A stretch of DNA of 64,000 bases. Origin: Vibrio hepatarius (GTDB lineage Bacteria > Pseudomonadota > Gammaproteobacteria > Enterobacterales > Vibrionaceae). Position 1 is the first letter of the stretch. The number at the start of each line of letters is the position of its first letter. The stretch is taken from the NCBI RefSeq assembly GCF_018860525.1, contig NZ_JAHKPM010000050.1, positions 35,950-99,949 on the forward strand. Reading direction: 5' to 3'. Below the pieces are notes generated by a model that worked only from the letters and a program-made list of their open reading frames with translations, made no database searches and was not told where the DNA came from. This document shows positions 19,051-29,685 of the stretch, in pieces. A program made the translations under genes and the position numbers.

Positions 19051-19772
19051 ACACGGTTCTGATCACTGGTGCAACATCGGGTATTGGTCTCCAACTGGCT
19101 ACAGATTATGCTAAAAGTGGTATCAATGTTTATGCGTGTGGCCGAAACCAAGACCGCTTGAGAGAGCTGAGTAGCCAATTTTCAAATCTTCATGCTTTAG
19201 CCTTTGACCTTACAGATCTTGAAGCGACCAAAATGGCATTGAGTGGCTTAGCTGATGTACCTGATTTATGGATTTTGAATGCAGGCGACTGTGAATACAT
19301 CGATAATGGTCAGCTTGATGCTATGTTAGTCAAACGTGTATTTGACATCAACGTCATTGGTTTAACGAATGCTATTGAGGCATGCCAGCCCTATTTTAAG
19401 CAAGGTCAAAGGCTTGCGATCGTCGGCTCTATAGCTAGCGAGGTCGCTTTACCACGTGCAGAAGCATATGGAGCATCAAAGGCTGCGGTAAGCTATCTGG
19501 CAAGAGCCCTACAACTGGATCTCAAGCCTCAAGGAATTGAGGTATCGATTATTTACCCTGGCTTTGTTAAAACACCTCTCACAGACAAAAACTCCTTTGA
19601 AATGCCAATGTTGATTTCCTCTGAACGGGCATCCAAGGAAATAAGAGAAGGTTTGGCTAGAGGAAGTAGTCACATATATTTCCCCAAGAAATTCACATCT
19701 ATTTTGCGTTTGATAGGTGCTCTTCCATACCGTTGGCAGAATGCGATTACTGCCAAGCTCCTCGCCCAATAA
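19047..19772 (+). CDS. Short-chain dehydrogenase/reductase
   Basis: Classical SDR of 241 residues: TGATSGIG cofactor motif (7-14), LNAG (NNAG equivalent, ~76-79), catalytic Ser in IVGSIAS and YGASK (Tyr-x3-Lys). Hydrophilic N-terminus, no signal, so cytoplasmic. The substrate is unknown; a lipid-derived ketone or alcohol would fit the operon. Overlaps the NTF2-like gene by 4 bases; the FAD oxidoreductase starts 13 bases after its stop. Confidence 0.9.
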   Translation: MNTVLITGATSGIGLQLATDYAKSGINVYACGRNQDRLRELSSQFSNLHALAFDLTDLEATKMALSGLADVPDLWILNAGDCEYIDNGQLDAMLVKRVFDINVIGLTNAIEACQPYFKQGQRLAIVGSIASEVALPRAEAYGASKAAVSYLARALQLDLKPQGIEVSIIYPGFVKTPLTDKNSFEMPMLISSERASKEIREGLARGSSHIYFPKKFTSILRLIGALPYRWQNAITAKLLAQ

Positions 19773-19785
19773 TAGGAATAAGCGA

Positions 19786-21066
19786 ATGAATATTGCGATA
19801 ATAGGTTCTGGGATTTCGGGCTTAACATGTGGTTACTATTTGCATCAAGATCATGATGTGACAGTGTTTGAATCTAATGACTACGTTGGAGGGCATACCG
19901 CGACAATAGATATCAATCTCGAAGGGCAGCATTATGCTGTCGATTCAGGTTTTATCGTATTTAATAATAGAACCTATCCAAACTTCATGGCTCTTATGGA
20001 CGAAATAGGGGTAGAGGGAGTTGAAAGCCAAATGAGTTTCAGTGTTAGAAATGATGCTAATGGGCTTGAATATAATGGCCATACATTATCGACACTATTT
20101 GCTCAAAAACGTAATTGGCTGAATCCTAAATTTTATTCCTTTATTTTTGAAATACTGCGCTTTAACAAAGAAGTGAAAGAAATTGCCCAAAAAGATATGA
20201 TCCTAGATATAACTCTAGGTGAGTTTATTTCCTCTAAAAAGTTTAGCCGTTTTTTTTGCGATAACTACATATTACCCATGGGGGCGGCGATATGGTCATC
20301 AACCTTGGCAGATATGAGAGCTTTCCCGTTAACTTTCTTTGCTCGGTTTTTTCTAAATCATGGGCTTCTCGACATTACTAATCGGCCACAGTGGTATGTA
20401 ATCAAAGGCGGGTCTAGGGAATATATTAAGCCGCTGACTAAAGGGTTTGCAGATAGGATAAGATTGAATACATCAATAGATGGTGTGAGTCGAGATCAAG
20501 CTGGCGTCACTATCTATGCGAATGGGCAAAGCGAGCGTTTTGATCATGTAATTTTTGCTTGCCATAGTGACCAAGCATTAAACCTAATAAAAGACTCAAA
20601 CTCGGCTGAATATGCCGTGCTGTCTAAATTAGCGTACCAAGCTAACGAGGTTATTATTCATACTGATGAGAGCTTGCTTCCGAAACGAAAAGCAGCCTGG
20701 GCTGCATGGAATTATAGGCTATCTGGTGGTAATGAAGAGCAAAATCGCGCTCCAACCTTAACCTACAACATGAATATATTGCAGCGTATAGAGGCACCTA
20801 AAACGTTTTGCGTGTCGCTAAACAGCAACGAGCAAATAGATCAAGAGAAAGTCTTACGACGCTTTGTTTATCACCATCCGGTATTTAACCACCAATCGAT
20901 AAAAGCCCAATCAAGGAAAGAGGAAATTAATGGTGTATGTAATACCTGGTTTTGCGGTGCTTACTGGTATAACGGCTTCCATGAAGATGGTGTCAAAAGT
21001 GCACTAGATGTTGTGCGAGGACTTAAAGCTTACAGTTCAAACCATCGTGATAAAGGAGCTGCCTAA
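19786..21066 (+). CDS. FAD-dependent oxidoreductase (amine-oxidase/desaturase-like)
   Basis: 426 residues beginning with the Rossmann motif AIIGSGISGLTCGYYL (GxGxxG at 7-12) and FESNDYVGGHTATI, as in flavin amine oxidases and phytoene-desaturase-like enzymes; C-terminal WFCGAYWYNGFHEDGVKSAL is the usual second FAD-binding segment of this subgroup. ATG at 19786 chosen because the Rossmann strand must start at the N-terminus; an earlier in-frame start lies inside the SDR gene. In many bacteria this gene sits beside DUF1365 and a CFA-like methyltransferase, as here, suggesting it oxidises or desaturates a fatty-acyl chain. Confidence 0.9.
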   Translation: MNIAIIGSGISGLTCGYYLHQDHDVTVFESNDYVGGHTATIDINLEGQHYAVDSGFIVFNNRTYPNFMALMDEIGVEGVESQMSFSVRNDANGLEYNGHTLSTLFAQKRNWLNPKFYSFIFEILRFNKEVKEIAQKDMILDITLGEFISSKKFSRFFCDNYILPMGAAIWSSTLADMRAFPLTFFARFFLNHGLLDITNRPQWYVIKGGSREYIKPLTKGFADRIRLNTSIDGVSRDQAGVTIYANGQSERFDHVIFACHSDQALNLIKDSNSAEYAVLSKLAYQANEVIIHTDESLLPKRKAAWAAWNYRLSGGNEEQNRAPTLTYNMNILQRIEAPKTFCVSLNSNEQIDQEKVLRRFVYHHPVFNHQSIKAQSRKEEINGVCNTWFCGAYWYNGFHEDGVKSALDVVRGLKAYSSNHRDKGAA

Positions 21067-21067
21067 T

Positions 21068-21847
21068 ATGTCGTCGCAGCTTAAAAGTTGTCTGTTTGTA
21101 GGTAATGTAAGGCATCGGCGTTTTAGTCCGATAGAGCACTCACTGAATTACAGCTTGTTTATGCCATGCCTGGACCTTGATGAATTTGAAGCGATACAAA
21201 GTAAAGTTTGGGGTTTTGGATGTCGATGGTGGCACTGGGCAAGGTTCAAACGTAGTGATTATGTAGGGTCTGGAGACTTAAAACACTCGGTATTAAATAA
21301 AGTTTCAGAACTTGGTGGTGAGCAACTTGAAGGTAATGTAAAGGCTGTGATTCACCTCAGATACTTTGGTATTTACTTCAGTCCTGTTAATTTCTACTAC
21401 ATTTATGATAACGAAAATAATTGGCGTTATCTGCTTGCTGAAGTAAGTAACACACCTTGGAATGAGCGATATTACTATTTGTTGGATGCTTGCAACGAAG
21501 CTACTTGGGTGCATTCAAAAGCTTTTCATGTTTCTCCATTTAATCCAATCGATCAAGAATATCGATGGAAACTGAAACCGATAAACCCGAATTTATCTAT
21601 ACACTTAGAATGCCACCGCGACGGGAAACAATTTGATGCTACTATGAAAATGACGAAACAAGACTTTAGCTCTCGTGTATTACTAAAGCATTTGGTCATA
21701 ACCCCTGTACTTGCAGTGAAAATGCTAGTTGGTATATACGTGCATGCTCTCAAGCTATGGATAAAAGGTGCCCCATTTTATTCTCATCCCAAATATAAGC
21801 AGAGCGATGAAGCTCAATCCAATAGAAGTGCAAAAGTTGAAAAATAA
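21068..21847 (+). CDS. DUF1365-family protein
   Basis: 259 residues starting MSSQLKSCLFVGNVRHRRFSP, followed by HSLNYSLFMPCLDLDE and FNPIDQEYRWK, the blocks I recall for DUF1365. ATG at 21068 is preceded by AAGGAG within the upstream gene end. No signal peptide; one weakly hydrophobic stretch near 213-233 (LVITPVLAVKMLVGIYVHAL) could touch the membrane. Biochemical activity is not established as far as I know; it is nearly always found between an FAD oxidoreductase and a CFA-like enzyme. Confidence 0.9.
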   Translation: MSSQLKSCLFVGNVRHRRFSPIEHSLNYSLFMPCLDLDEFEAIQSKVWGFGCRWWHWARFKRSDYVGSGDLKHSVLNKVSELGGEQLEGNVKAVIHLRYFGIYFSPVNFYYIYDNENNWRYLLAEVSNTPWNERYYYLLDACNEATWVHSKAFHVSPFNPIDQEYRWKLKPINPNLSIHLECHRDGKQFDATMKMTKQDFSSRVLLKHLVITPVLAVKMLVGIYVHALKLWIKGAPFYSHPKYKQSDEAQSNRSAKVEK

Positions 21848-21862
21848 TTAGGAGCTGACTAA

Positions 21863-23110
21863 ATGATTAATTCACAAACGCTACCTTTGCCAAAGCCATT
21901 GACGTCAATGCAGAAAACAGCGAGAAATATCGCGTTTACTTGTCTAAATAGGCTTCAACATGGCTCATTAACTGTGATTGAATCATTTGACTCGCAGGTG
22001 TCTGAAGGCGCAATGAATTATTTTGGTAGTCATGTTGACGAGAGAAATAAGGCTGTTATCGAAGTAAAACACCCCGCTTTTTACGCCCGACTGTTAAAGG
22101 GTGGCAGTATTGCGGCAGGTGAGGCCTATATGGATGGGTGGTGGGAAAGCCCAGATCTTACAACTCTGATGAAGCTAATGGCAATGAATTTATCTACACT
22201 TGATGAGATAGAAAAGAAAAGCAGCCTACTATCAACCATTATGTATCAGTTGGGTCATTGGCTAAATCGTAATACGATGTCTAACTCTGCCAAAAACATC
22301 CAAGCTCACTATGACTTGAGCAATGACCTATACCAAACATTTTTAGATAGAGAAATGCTTTATTCTTCAGGTGTTTACAATAAAAACTCAGATACCCTAG
22401 AACAAGCCCAAATTAATAAGATGGAACGTTTGTGCCAACAACTCAACCTCAGTGAGAACGATTCAGTTATTGAGATCGGAACAGGGTGGGGTGCAATGGC
22501 CATATACATGGCTGAACGATATGGCTGTCACGTTACAACTACTACCATTTCAAGTCAGCAGTACCAGTACGCAAAGGAGCAGATCGAGAGTAGGGGGCTT
22601 GACGGTAAAATCACACTGCTTAAGAAAGATTATCGCTTACTTGAAGGCAAATATGACAAGCTGGTATCCATTGAAATGATAGAAGCCGTGGGTAAGCAAT
22701 TTTTGAATTCATACGTCGAAAAGTGCCAATCATTACTTAAATCTGGTGGCTTAATGGCTATTCAAGCAATTACTATTGCCGATCAACGCTATGCTGATTA
22801 CAGCAGCGGTGTCGACTTTATCCAAAAATACATCTTTCCAGGCGGGTTCTTGCCCTCTATCACCGCTATTACTTTTGCGACAACAAAACACACAGACTTA
22901 GTTCTCAGAGATTTGTTTGATATCGGTCAAGATTATGCTCGAACGCTCAAAGACTGGTATATACGCTTCAACCAAGCCGAAAAGCAGGTATTGACATTGG
23001 GGTTTGATGACAGGTTTATCCGGATGTGGAATTACTACTTTTGCTATTGTGAGGGAGGATTTCAAGCTAGATCTATTAGTACTGTTCACATGACGTTTCA
23101 ACGCCCCTAG
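21863..23110 (+). CDS. Cyclopropane-fatty-acyl-phospholipid synthase-like methyltransferase
   Basis: SAM-dependent enzyme acting on unsaturated acyl chains of membrane lipids. 415 residues: AGEAYMDGWWE, AHYDLSNDLYQTFLD, SAM motif VIEIGTGWGAMA (202-213), DYRLL, KYIFPGGFLPS. Compared with E. coli Cfa from memory, Cys139 is Ser169 here (LYSSG) and His266 is Gln301 (AIQAI), while the Glu239 equivalent (Glu274) is kept. Cys139 and His266 help bind bicarbonate in true cyclopropane synthases, so this may instead be a methyl- or methylene-transferring relative. Operon position after DUF1365 supports a special-lipid role. Confidence 0.88.
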   Translation: MINSQTLPLPKPLTSMQKTARNIAFTCLNRLQHGSLTVIESFDSQVSEGAMNYFGSHVDERNKAVIEVKHPAFYARLLKGGSIAAGEAYMDGWWESPDLTTLMKLMAMNLSTLDEIEKKSSLLSTIMYQLGHWLNRNTMSNSAKNIQAHYDLSNDLYQTFLDREMLYSSGVYNKNSDTLEQAQINKMERLCQQLNLSENDSVIEIGTGWGAMAIYMAERYGCHVTTTTISSQQYQYAKEQIESRGLDGKITLLKKDYRLLEGKYDKLVSIEMIEAVGKQFLNSYVEKCQSLLKSGGLMAIQAITIADQRYADYSSGVDFIQKYIFPGGFLPSITAITFATTKHTDLVLRDLFDIGQDYARTLKDWYIRFNQAEKQVLTLGFDDRFIRMWNYYFCYCEGGFQARSISTVHMTFQRP

Positions 23111-23134
23111 CGATGAGAAGTTTAAGGTAAATAT

Positions 23135-23656
23135 ATGAAACGTTTTATTATTATTTCCACTTGGTTCCAGATAATATGGTTTTGTGCTGTGTTGGGTAAT
23201 TACGAGTGGCAGTACCTGAGCTTATTATTTGTTGTGGGAACAATAGCAATTTCTGTTGTAAAAACGGAGATGAATTGGTTTAAGTGGTTAGGTATCGTTG
23301 CGGTTGGAGTTGTTATCGATTTTTCCAATACGGCTTTGGGCCTATTTGAGTTTCAGTATGAAGGCTTTCCTTTATGGCTTATCGCTTTATGGATGATCTT
23401 CGCTTGGTATGGGTATTTTTTGTACCCACTAGTGAGCCAATACCCCTCATTAATCGTATCAATAGTTGGAGGGATCGCTGGAGCACTTAGCTATCTGGCT
23501 GGAGAGAAATTTGGCGCAGTTACTTTTGGGCTGCCTTTCTTTACAGTTGCATGGGTGTTGTTTCTCGAGTGGTTCCTTATTATCGCATTGATACTAAGGA
23601 TATATGGGTATGAAGTTCGTAACAATGGTGGGAATTTACCTAACGCTGATAGGTAG
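23135..23656 (+). CDS. DUF2878 inner-membrane protein
   Basis: 173 residues, almost wholly hydrophobic, about six transmembrane helices (for example 3-20, 25-42, 50-66, 80-98, 104-124, 133-155). DUF2878 is recalled from FEFQYEGFPLWLIALWMIFAWYGY-type content. Function unknown; in related operons it follows the CFA-like gene. Its end overlaps the next gene by ~47 bases. Confidence 0.85.
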   Translation: MKRFIIISTWFQIIWFCAVLGNYEWQYLSLLFVVGTIAISVVKTEMNWFKWLGIVAVGVVIDFSNTALGLFEFQYEGFPLWLIALWMIFAWYGYFLYPLVSQYPSLIVSIVGGIAGALSYLAGEKFGAVTFGLPFFTVAWVLFLEWFLIIALILRIYGYEVRNNGGNLPNADR

Positions 23657-24155
23657 TGTAAACGCTTCAGTTGCTTTAGGAAATAATACTAAAGGTTGGG
23701 ATACTTGGTCGAGCGTAGGACAGGCCCAGTTGACGATGTTTTTCTTCGATGTATATCAATCGCAGCTTTTTAGCCCTGATGGTGGTTATTTAATTGATGA
23801 AGATATTACCCCACACCCTCTTGCATTATCTATCACTTATCAAAGAGATATATCTCAAAAGCAGTTGCTTGATGCCACTGTTGAACAGTGGGAGATGCTT
23901 GGTTATGAGCAAAGTTTAACAAGCCAATGGGAACGAAGACTTGGAACAATATTTCCAGATATCAAAGAAGGAAGTAATCTTACCTATGTAACTGATGGCT
24001 TTCAGGGGAAGTTTTATTATTCCCAAGCGGGCGATGTTGTCGAGTTGATTGGTCATATTGAAGAAGAAGATTTCAACGATGCTTTTCTTGCTATTTGGTT
24101 GTCCCCGGAGACTGAGTTCCCGACTTTAAGGAAGAATTTAATTGGGAGATATTAA
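23610..24155 (+). CDS. Chalcone-isomerase-like periplasmic protein
   Basis: 181 residues with signal peptide MKFVTMVGIYLTLIGSVNASVA, then KGWDTWSSVGQAQLTMFFFDVYQSQLFSP, a pattern typical of the bacterial chalcone-isomerase-like domain (often binding fatty acids). ATG at 23610 has AAGGA 9 bases upstream; ATG at 23604 is too close to that site. It overlaps the DUF2878 gene and its stop overlaps the next start (TAATG). A lipid-binding role would match the operon; catalysis is not expected. Confidence 0.8.
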   Translation: MKFVTMVGIYLTLIGSVNASVALGNNTKGWDTWSSVGQAQLTMFFFDVYQSQLFSPDGGYLIDEDITPHPLALSITYQRDISQKQLLDATVEQWEMLGYEQSLTSQWERRLGTIFPDIKEGSNLTYVTDGFQGKFYYSQAGDVVELIGHIEEEDFNDAFLAIWLSPETEFPTLRKNLIGRY

Positions 24156-24694
24156 TGTTGAAGCAGATAAGGCGTGTTCTCGTTTCATTTTTTACTTGCC
24201 TAACCATAGTCGCCTGTACAGCTGACATAGATGATTATAGAGATACCCAGCCTAATTTTGAGCTTTTTGAATACTTTAATGGAAAATCAACGGCATGGGG
24301 TATGATACAAGATTACACTGCACTTCAAACTCGTCGTTTTGAAGTGTCAATCATTGGTACGGTTGATGGTAATACACTAACCCTCGTCGAGGATTTCGTG
24401 TTCGATGATGGTGAAGAGACGCAACGAATCTGGCAAATTGAGCGTCTTGCTTCTGGTCAGTATCAAGGCAGGGCAGATGATATTATTGGTATCGCTACAG
24501 GTATAGTAGAAGGTAACGCACTTCGCTGGCAATATGATTTTGAGCTTCAACTTGAAGATTCGAGTGTCGTGGTTGCTTTTGATGATTGGTTATATCGCCA
24601 AGATGAAAATCATGTTTTCAATCTAACCAAAATTAAGAAATTTGGTATTGAGGTTGGACAAATAACATTACTTTTCCAAAAAGTATCTCAATAG
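24155..24694 (+). CDS. DUF3833 lipoprotein
   Basis: 179 residues. Type II signal peptide with lipobox IVAC, lipidated Cys21 (VSFFTCLTIVACTADID). The mature part is an antiparallel beta sandwich or lipocalin-like pattern (NFELFEYFNGKSTAWGMIQDYT is the DUF3833 opening). No Asp at +2 (Thr), so probably sent to the outer membrane. Last gene of the eight-gene operon, followed by a terminator. Confidence 0.85.
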   Translation: MLKQIRRVLVSFFTCLTIVACTADIDDYRDTQPNFELFEYFNGKSTAWGMIQDYTALQTRRFEVSIIGTVDGNTLTLVEDFVFDDGEETQRIWQIERLASGQYQGRADDIIGIATGIVEGNALRWQYDFELQLEDSSVVVAFDDWLYRQDENHVFNLTKIKKFGIEVGQITLLFQKVSQ

Positions 24695-24717
24695 CTGGGG
24701 CTCGATATGTAACAAAG

Positions 24718-24747
24718 AAAAAGGATGGCGTGACAGCCATCCTTTTT
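24718..24747 (+). terminator. Terminator of the lipid-modification operon
   Basis: Stem AAAGGATGGC / GCCATCCTTT, loop GTGACA, then T5. The A-run upstream could let it also end purB on the minus strand. Confidence 0.88.
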
Positions 24748-24767
24748 ATATTGGTTCTTTAAAGTGC

Positions 24768-26227
<1,460 letters not shown>

Positions 26228-26279
26228 AGAGAGGGTTTTTATTGAAAAATTCAGCTCATCTTTGCTTGAATCGTGATTT

Positions 26280-26897
26280 TTATAATCTTGCCAATAGTAT
26301 TTGAGCTTGTTCAACCATTTTCTTTCTTCCGAAAATAAGCTGTCGTCTTTTGCCACCGACTTGGTGCCACAAAACGGTGCTACGAATACCTGATAGCAAC
26401 AGAGCTCTAACTTTATCCTGATTACTTGTTTGTTGTAATACAGACGGTGTACCCGTTACTTGTATTCTCGGTCCTATTGGGCTGATCACATCAAGGTATA
26501 TACTGGCTAAATTGCTAAGCATTTGAGCGTCGAGTAACTCAAAATGGTTGAGCTGTCTTTCAAGCATTTGGATGCGATCACCCAGCTGGGACATCGCATC
26601 TTTACGTGCCCTTAATTTACGCTCAAGAGCCATCAAACTGATGATGTAGCGAGTTATCTCACTACCGGATGGCGTGCTGTCAATGCCTTTTACGAGATAT
26701 TCAAGGCCTATTTTTAAGTTTGATTCTTCACCGTAAACACCCAAAGTATTAACTGGGTTAGTGTTTAAGATAGCTTTTAATGATGCTTCAAACGCGTCAG
26801 AGTCACAGTGACCATTTTGCGCGACTTGTTGGACAAGTGCCACAGCTTGGCAAATTCCAGCAAATGCAATAGTTCGGTCGTAAAGTGCATTAGTCAC
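26280..26897 (-). CDS. hflD: High-frequency lysogenization protein HflD homologue
   Basis: 205-residue helical protein. In E. coli it is a peripheral membrane protein that lowers lambda CII activity; its cellular job is unclear. Recognised by [20 protein letters not shown], the [10 protein letters not shown] segment and the conserved [31 protein letters not shown]-terminal region. Downstream of mnmA by 25 bases and upstream of purB, the same mnmA-hflD-purB order as in E. coli. Confidence 0.93.
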   Translation of the reverse strand: MTNALYDRTIAFAGICQAVALVQQVAQNGHCDSDAFEASLKAILNTNPVNTLGVYGEESNLKIGLEYLVKGIDSTPSGSEITRYIISLMALERKLRARKDAMSQLGDRIQMLERQLNHFELLDAQMLSNLASIYLDVISPIGPRIQVTGTPSVLQQTSNQDKVRALLLSGIRSTVLWHQVGGKRRQLIFGRKKMVEQAQILLARL

Positions 26898-26922
26898 AGA
26901 TATTACTCCTCAAATACGTTGC

Positions 26923-28044
26923 TTAAATACGTTCTTTGATGATGCCACCACCGAGACATACATCCCCTTGGTAAAATACTGCCGATTGACCGGGCGTGAC
27001 AGCAATTTGAGGTTCATCAAAGATGACTTTAATTGTAGTGTCATCGATTGGAATTATGGTGCATGAAATATCAGTCTGGCGATAGCGTGTTTTCACGGAA
27101 CATTGTTGTGGTGATGTGATAGTTTGACGATTAACCCAATGGAGCTGTGATGCAATTAAGCCTTGAGACTTTAATAAAGGATGATCAGCACCTTGGACAG
27201 CAATAAGAACATTTCGCTTTAGATTTTTATCTGCAACATACCAAGGTTCTTCGGTACCTGTGCCACCTTTTTGGCCACCTATGTGTAACCCCTTTCTCTG
27301 ACCAAGTGTATGATACATTAGGCCTTGGTGTTCGCCGACAACTTTACCTTCTGGAGTCTCAATTTTCCCAGGTTGAGCAGGTAGATAACGTGATAAAAAG
27401 TCAGTAAATTTACGTTCACCAATAAAACAAATCCCGGTTGAATCCTTTTTCTTTGCCGTAATAAGGCCTTGTTCTTCGGCTATTTTTCTCACTTCTAGTT
27501 TGTCTAGTTCACCTACAGGGAAAAGGCTACGAGATATTTGCTCGCAGCTTAAAGTATACAAAAAATAACTTTGATCTTTGTTGCCGTCCAAACCTCGCAG
27601 CATTTTTATTTCTTCCAGATTGTCTGAAAAAGTCCGACGTACATAATGACCCATAGCAATGAAATCGGCGTCAAGCACTTCATCAGAAAATTCAAGAAAA
27701 GCTTTGAATTTTATTTCCTTATTACAAAGGATATCGGGATTTGGAGTTCGGCCAGCCTTATATTCTGCTAGGAAGTATTCGAATACATTGTCCCAATATT
27801 CTGCAGCAAAGTTTATTTTGTGCAGGTGGATATCTAGTTTGTCACAGACTGCTTGCGCGTCTGCTAAATCTTCAGCAGCAGTACAGTACTCTTCATTGTC
27901 ATCTTCTTCCCAATTTTTCATAAACAGACCTTCAACCTGATAGCCCTGTTGCTTGAGAAGGTAGGCGGAAACGGATGAGTCGACTCCACCAGACATACCC
28001 ACGATGACTTTCTTTTTACTGTTATCAGTACAGTTCTGAGACAT
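26923..28044 (-). CDS. mnmA: tRNA-specific 2-thiouridylase MnmA
   Basis: Adds the 2-thio group to wobble uridine of Lys, Glu and Gln tRNAs with ATP and sulfur from TusE. 373 residues with the PP-loop GMSGGVDSS near residue 15, FMKNWEEDD, catalytic Cys of [12 protein letters not shown] and second Cys of [14 protein letters not shown] at 28044 preferred: an ATG five codons earlier has no ribosome site. Head of mnmA-hflD, divergent from gsk. Confidence 0.96.
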   Translation of the reverse strand: MSQNCTDNSKKKVIVGMSGGVDSSVSAYLLKQQGYQVEGLFMKNWEEDDNEEYCTAAEDLADAQAVCDKLDIHLHKINFAAEYWDNVFEYFLAEYKAGRTPNPDILCNKEIKFKAFLEFSDEVLDADFIAMGHYVRRTFSDNLEEIKMLRGLDGNKDQSYFLYTLSCEQISRSLFPVGELDKLEVRKIAEEQGLITAKKKDSTGICFIGERKFTDFLSRYLPAQPGKIETPEGKVVGEHQGLMYHTLGQRKGLHIGGQKGGTGTEEPWYVADKNLKRNVLIAVQGADHPLLKSQGLIASQLHWVNRQTITSPQQCSVKTRYRQTDISCTIIPIDDTTIKVIFDEPQIAVTPGQSAVFYQGDVCLGGGIIKERI

Positions 28045-28193
28045 TACAAAACACCACATAAATTAGCTGGAGGCAAATCTTAACAGAAAGCGTTAAAAGG
28101 TGACAGGTTCTCGAATCAAATCACAAATCATTTCGATATTTAGTAAAGCTTTTGAGCAAATGGTTTAAAAAAATGAGCTGATTATATTTGATT

Positions 28194-28219
28194 AACAAGA
28201 GCAAACGTTTGCTCTTGTT
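28194..28219. promoter_or_regulatory. PurR box, long perfect palindrome, upstream of gsk
   Basis: The core GAGCAAACGTTTGCTC (28199-28214) matches the PurR consensus, and the dyad extends perfectly over 26 bases. It lies 23 bases upstream of the assigned gsk -35 hexamer and could also affect divergent mnmA. Confidence 0.85.
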
Positions 28220-28226
28220 GTAGTAG

Positions 28227-28255
28227 TTGCCGAGTTTGATAGTGCGCGGTAGAAT
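28227..28255 (+). promoter_or_regulatory. gsk promoter
   Basis: TTGCCG at 28227-28232 and TAGAAT at 28250-28255, spacer 17 bases, giving a leader of about 30 bases before the ATG at 28294. Confidence 0.55.
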
Positions 28256-28293
28256 CCAGACCCTTTTTACCTCTTACTCAGAATAAGTTTGTT

Positions 28294-29598
28294 ATGAAGT
28301 TCCCAGGTCAACGAAAATCTAAGCACTATTTTCCTGTGCATGCCCGAGATCCCTTGGTTAGTCAGTCTCAACAAAATAAGAAAGTGTCGAGTACTCATAT
28401 CATAGGTATTGATCAGACTTTGGTTGATATTGAAGCAAAAGTTAATTCGGAACTTATTGATAGATATAAGCTGAGCAAAGGGCACTCACTGGTTATCGAT
28501 GATGATACAGCTGAAGCTTTATACAATGAACTGAAAGAAAATAATTTTATTACCAATGAGTATGCAGGTGGCACTATTGGTAATACATTGCATAATTACT
28601 CGGTGCTTGCTGATGATCGTTCAACACTTTTGGGTGTAATGAGTCAAGATATTAGAATCGGTAGTTATGGCTTTAGGTATTTGTGCAACACTTCAAGTCG
28701 TATGGATTTAAATTATCTGCAGGGAGTTGATGGCGCTATCGGTAGATGTTTTGCCTTAATTTCAGATGATGGTGAGCGGACATTTGCAATTAGTGAAGGG
28801 CAGATGAATCAACTTCACGCAAGTAATATTCCGGAGTCTATCTTTAGAAATGCATCTGCATTAGTGCTCACTGCTTACTTGGTTCGTTGTAAAGATGGCG
28901 ATCCGATGCCAAAGGCAACGATGCAAGCTATTAAGTATGCTAAAAAGTATAGCGTTCCTGTTGTTTTAACCTTAGGCACTAAATACGTTATTCAAAATGA
29001 CCCTATTTTTTGGCAGGATTTCTTGCGTGATCATGTGAGTGTAGTGGCGATGAATGAAGATGAGGCAGAAGCATTAACCGGCGAATCCGATCCGCTTATT
29101 GCATCGGATAAAACGTTGGAGTGGGTTGATTTGGTATTATGCACTGCTGGGCCAGTGGGTTTATTCATGGCTGGTTACACTGAGGATGCAGCTAAACGAG
29201 TCACTTCTTTACCTTTACTGCCAGGTAGTATTGCTGAATTTAACCGTTATGAATTTAGTCGTCCGGCTGAAAAGTCAGCTTGTGAAAATCCAATTAAGGT
29301 TTATTCTCATATTTCACCTTATATGGGGGGACCAGAAAAAATTAAAAACACAAATGGAGCAGGTGACGCAGCCCTTTCTGCGTTACTGCATGATATGGCC
29401 GCAAATAAACACCATAAAGAAAATGTGCCTAATTCTAGCAAGCATGCCCATACTTTTTTGACATACTCATCATTTTCACAGGTATGTAAATATTCTAATC
29501 GTGCTAGTTATGAAGTATTAGTTCAACACTCTCCACGTTTATCAAGAGGATTACCTGAGCGTGAAGATAGCTTAGAAGAAGCATACTGGGAACGTTAA
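28294..29598 (+). CDS. gsk: Inosine-guanosine kinase
   Basis: Phosphorylates guanosine and inosine in purine salvage; PfkB/ribokinase family. 434 residues, the E. coli Gsk length. Motifs: AGGTIGNTLHNYS near 91-103, ALVLTAYLVRC, and the catalytic NTNGAGDAALSALLHD with GAGD. N-terminal MKFPGQRKSKHYFPV is typical. A PurR box upstream links it to purB, so synthesis and salvage respond to the same signal. Own terminator. Confidence 0.95.
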   Translation: MKFPGQRKSKHYFPVHARDPLVSQSQQNKKVSSTHIIGIDQTLVDIEAKVNSELIDRYKLSKGHSLVIDDDTAEALYNELKENNFITNEYAGGTIGNTLHNYSVLADDRSTLLGVMSQDIRIGSYGFRYLCNTSSRMDLNYLQGVDGAIGRCFALISDDGERTFAISEGQMNQLHASNIPESIFRNASALVLTAYLVRCKDGDPMPKATMQAIKYAKKYSVPVVLTLGTKYVIQNDPIFWQDFLRDHVSVVAMNEDEAEALTGESDPLIASDKTLEWVDLVLCTAGPVGLFMAGYTEDAAKRVTSLPLLPGSIAEFNRYEFSRPAEKSACENPIKVYSHISPYMGGPEKIKNTNGAGDAALSALLHDMAANKHHKENVPNSSKHAHTFLTYSSFSQVCKYSNRASYEVLVQHSPRLSRGLPEREDSLEEAYWER

Positions 29599-29613
29599 CT
29601 TATTGATGATAAT

Positions 29614-29643
29614 AAAAAAGCCTCAAATTATGAGGCTTTTTTA
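29614..29643. terminator. Bidirectional terminator between gsk and hns
   Basis: AAAAAAGCCTCA / TGAGGCTTTTTT, loop AATTA; T-runs on both strands serve converging gsk and hns. Confidence 0.92.
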
Positions 29644-29685
29644 TTATTATATAATTACATATTTAAAATGTATTTATAAATTTAA

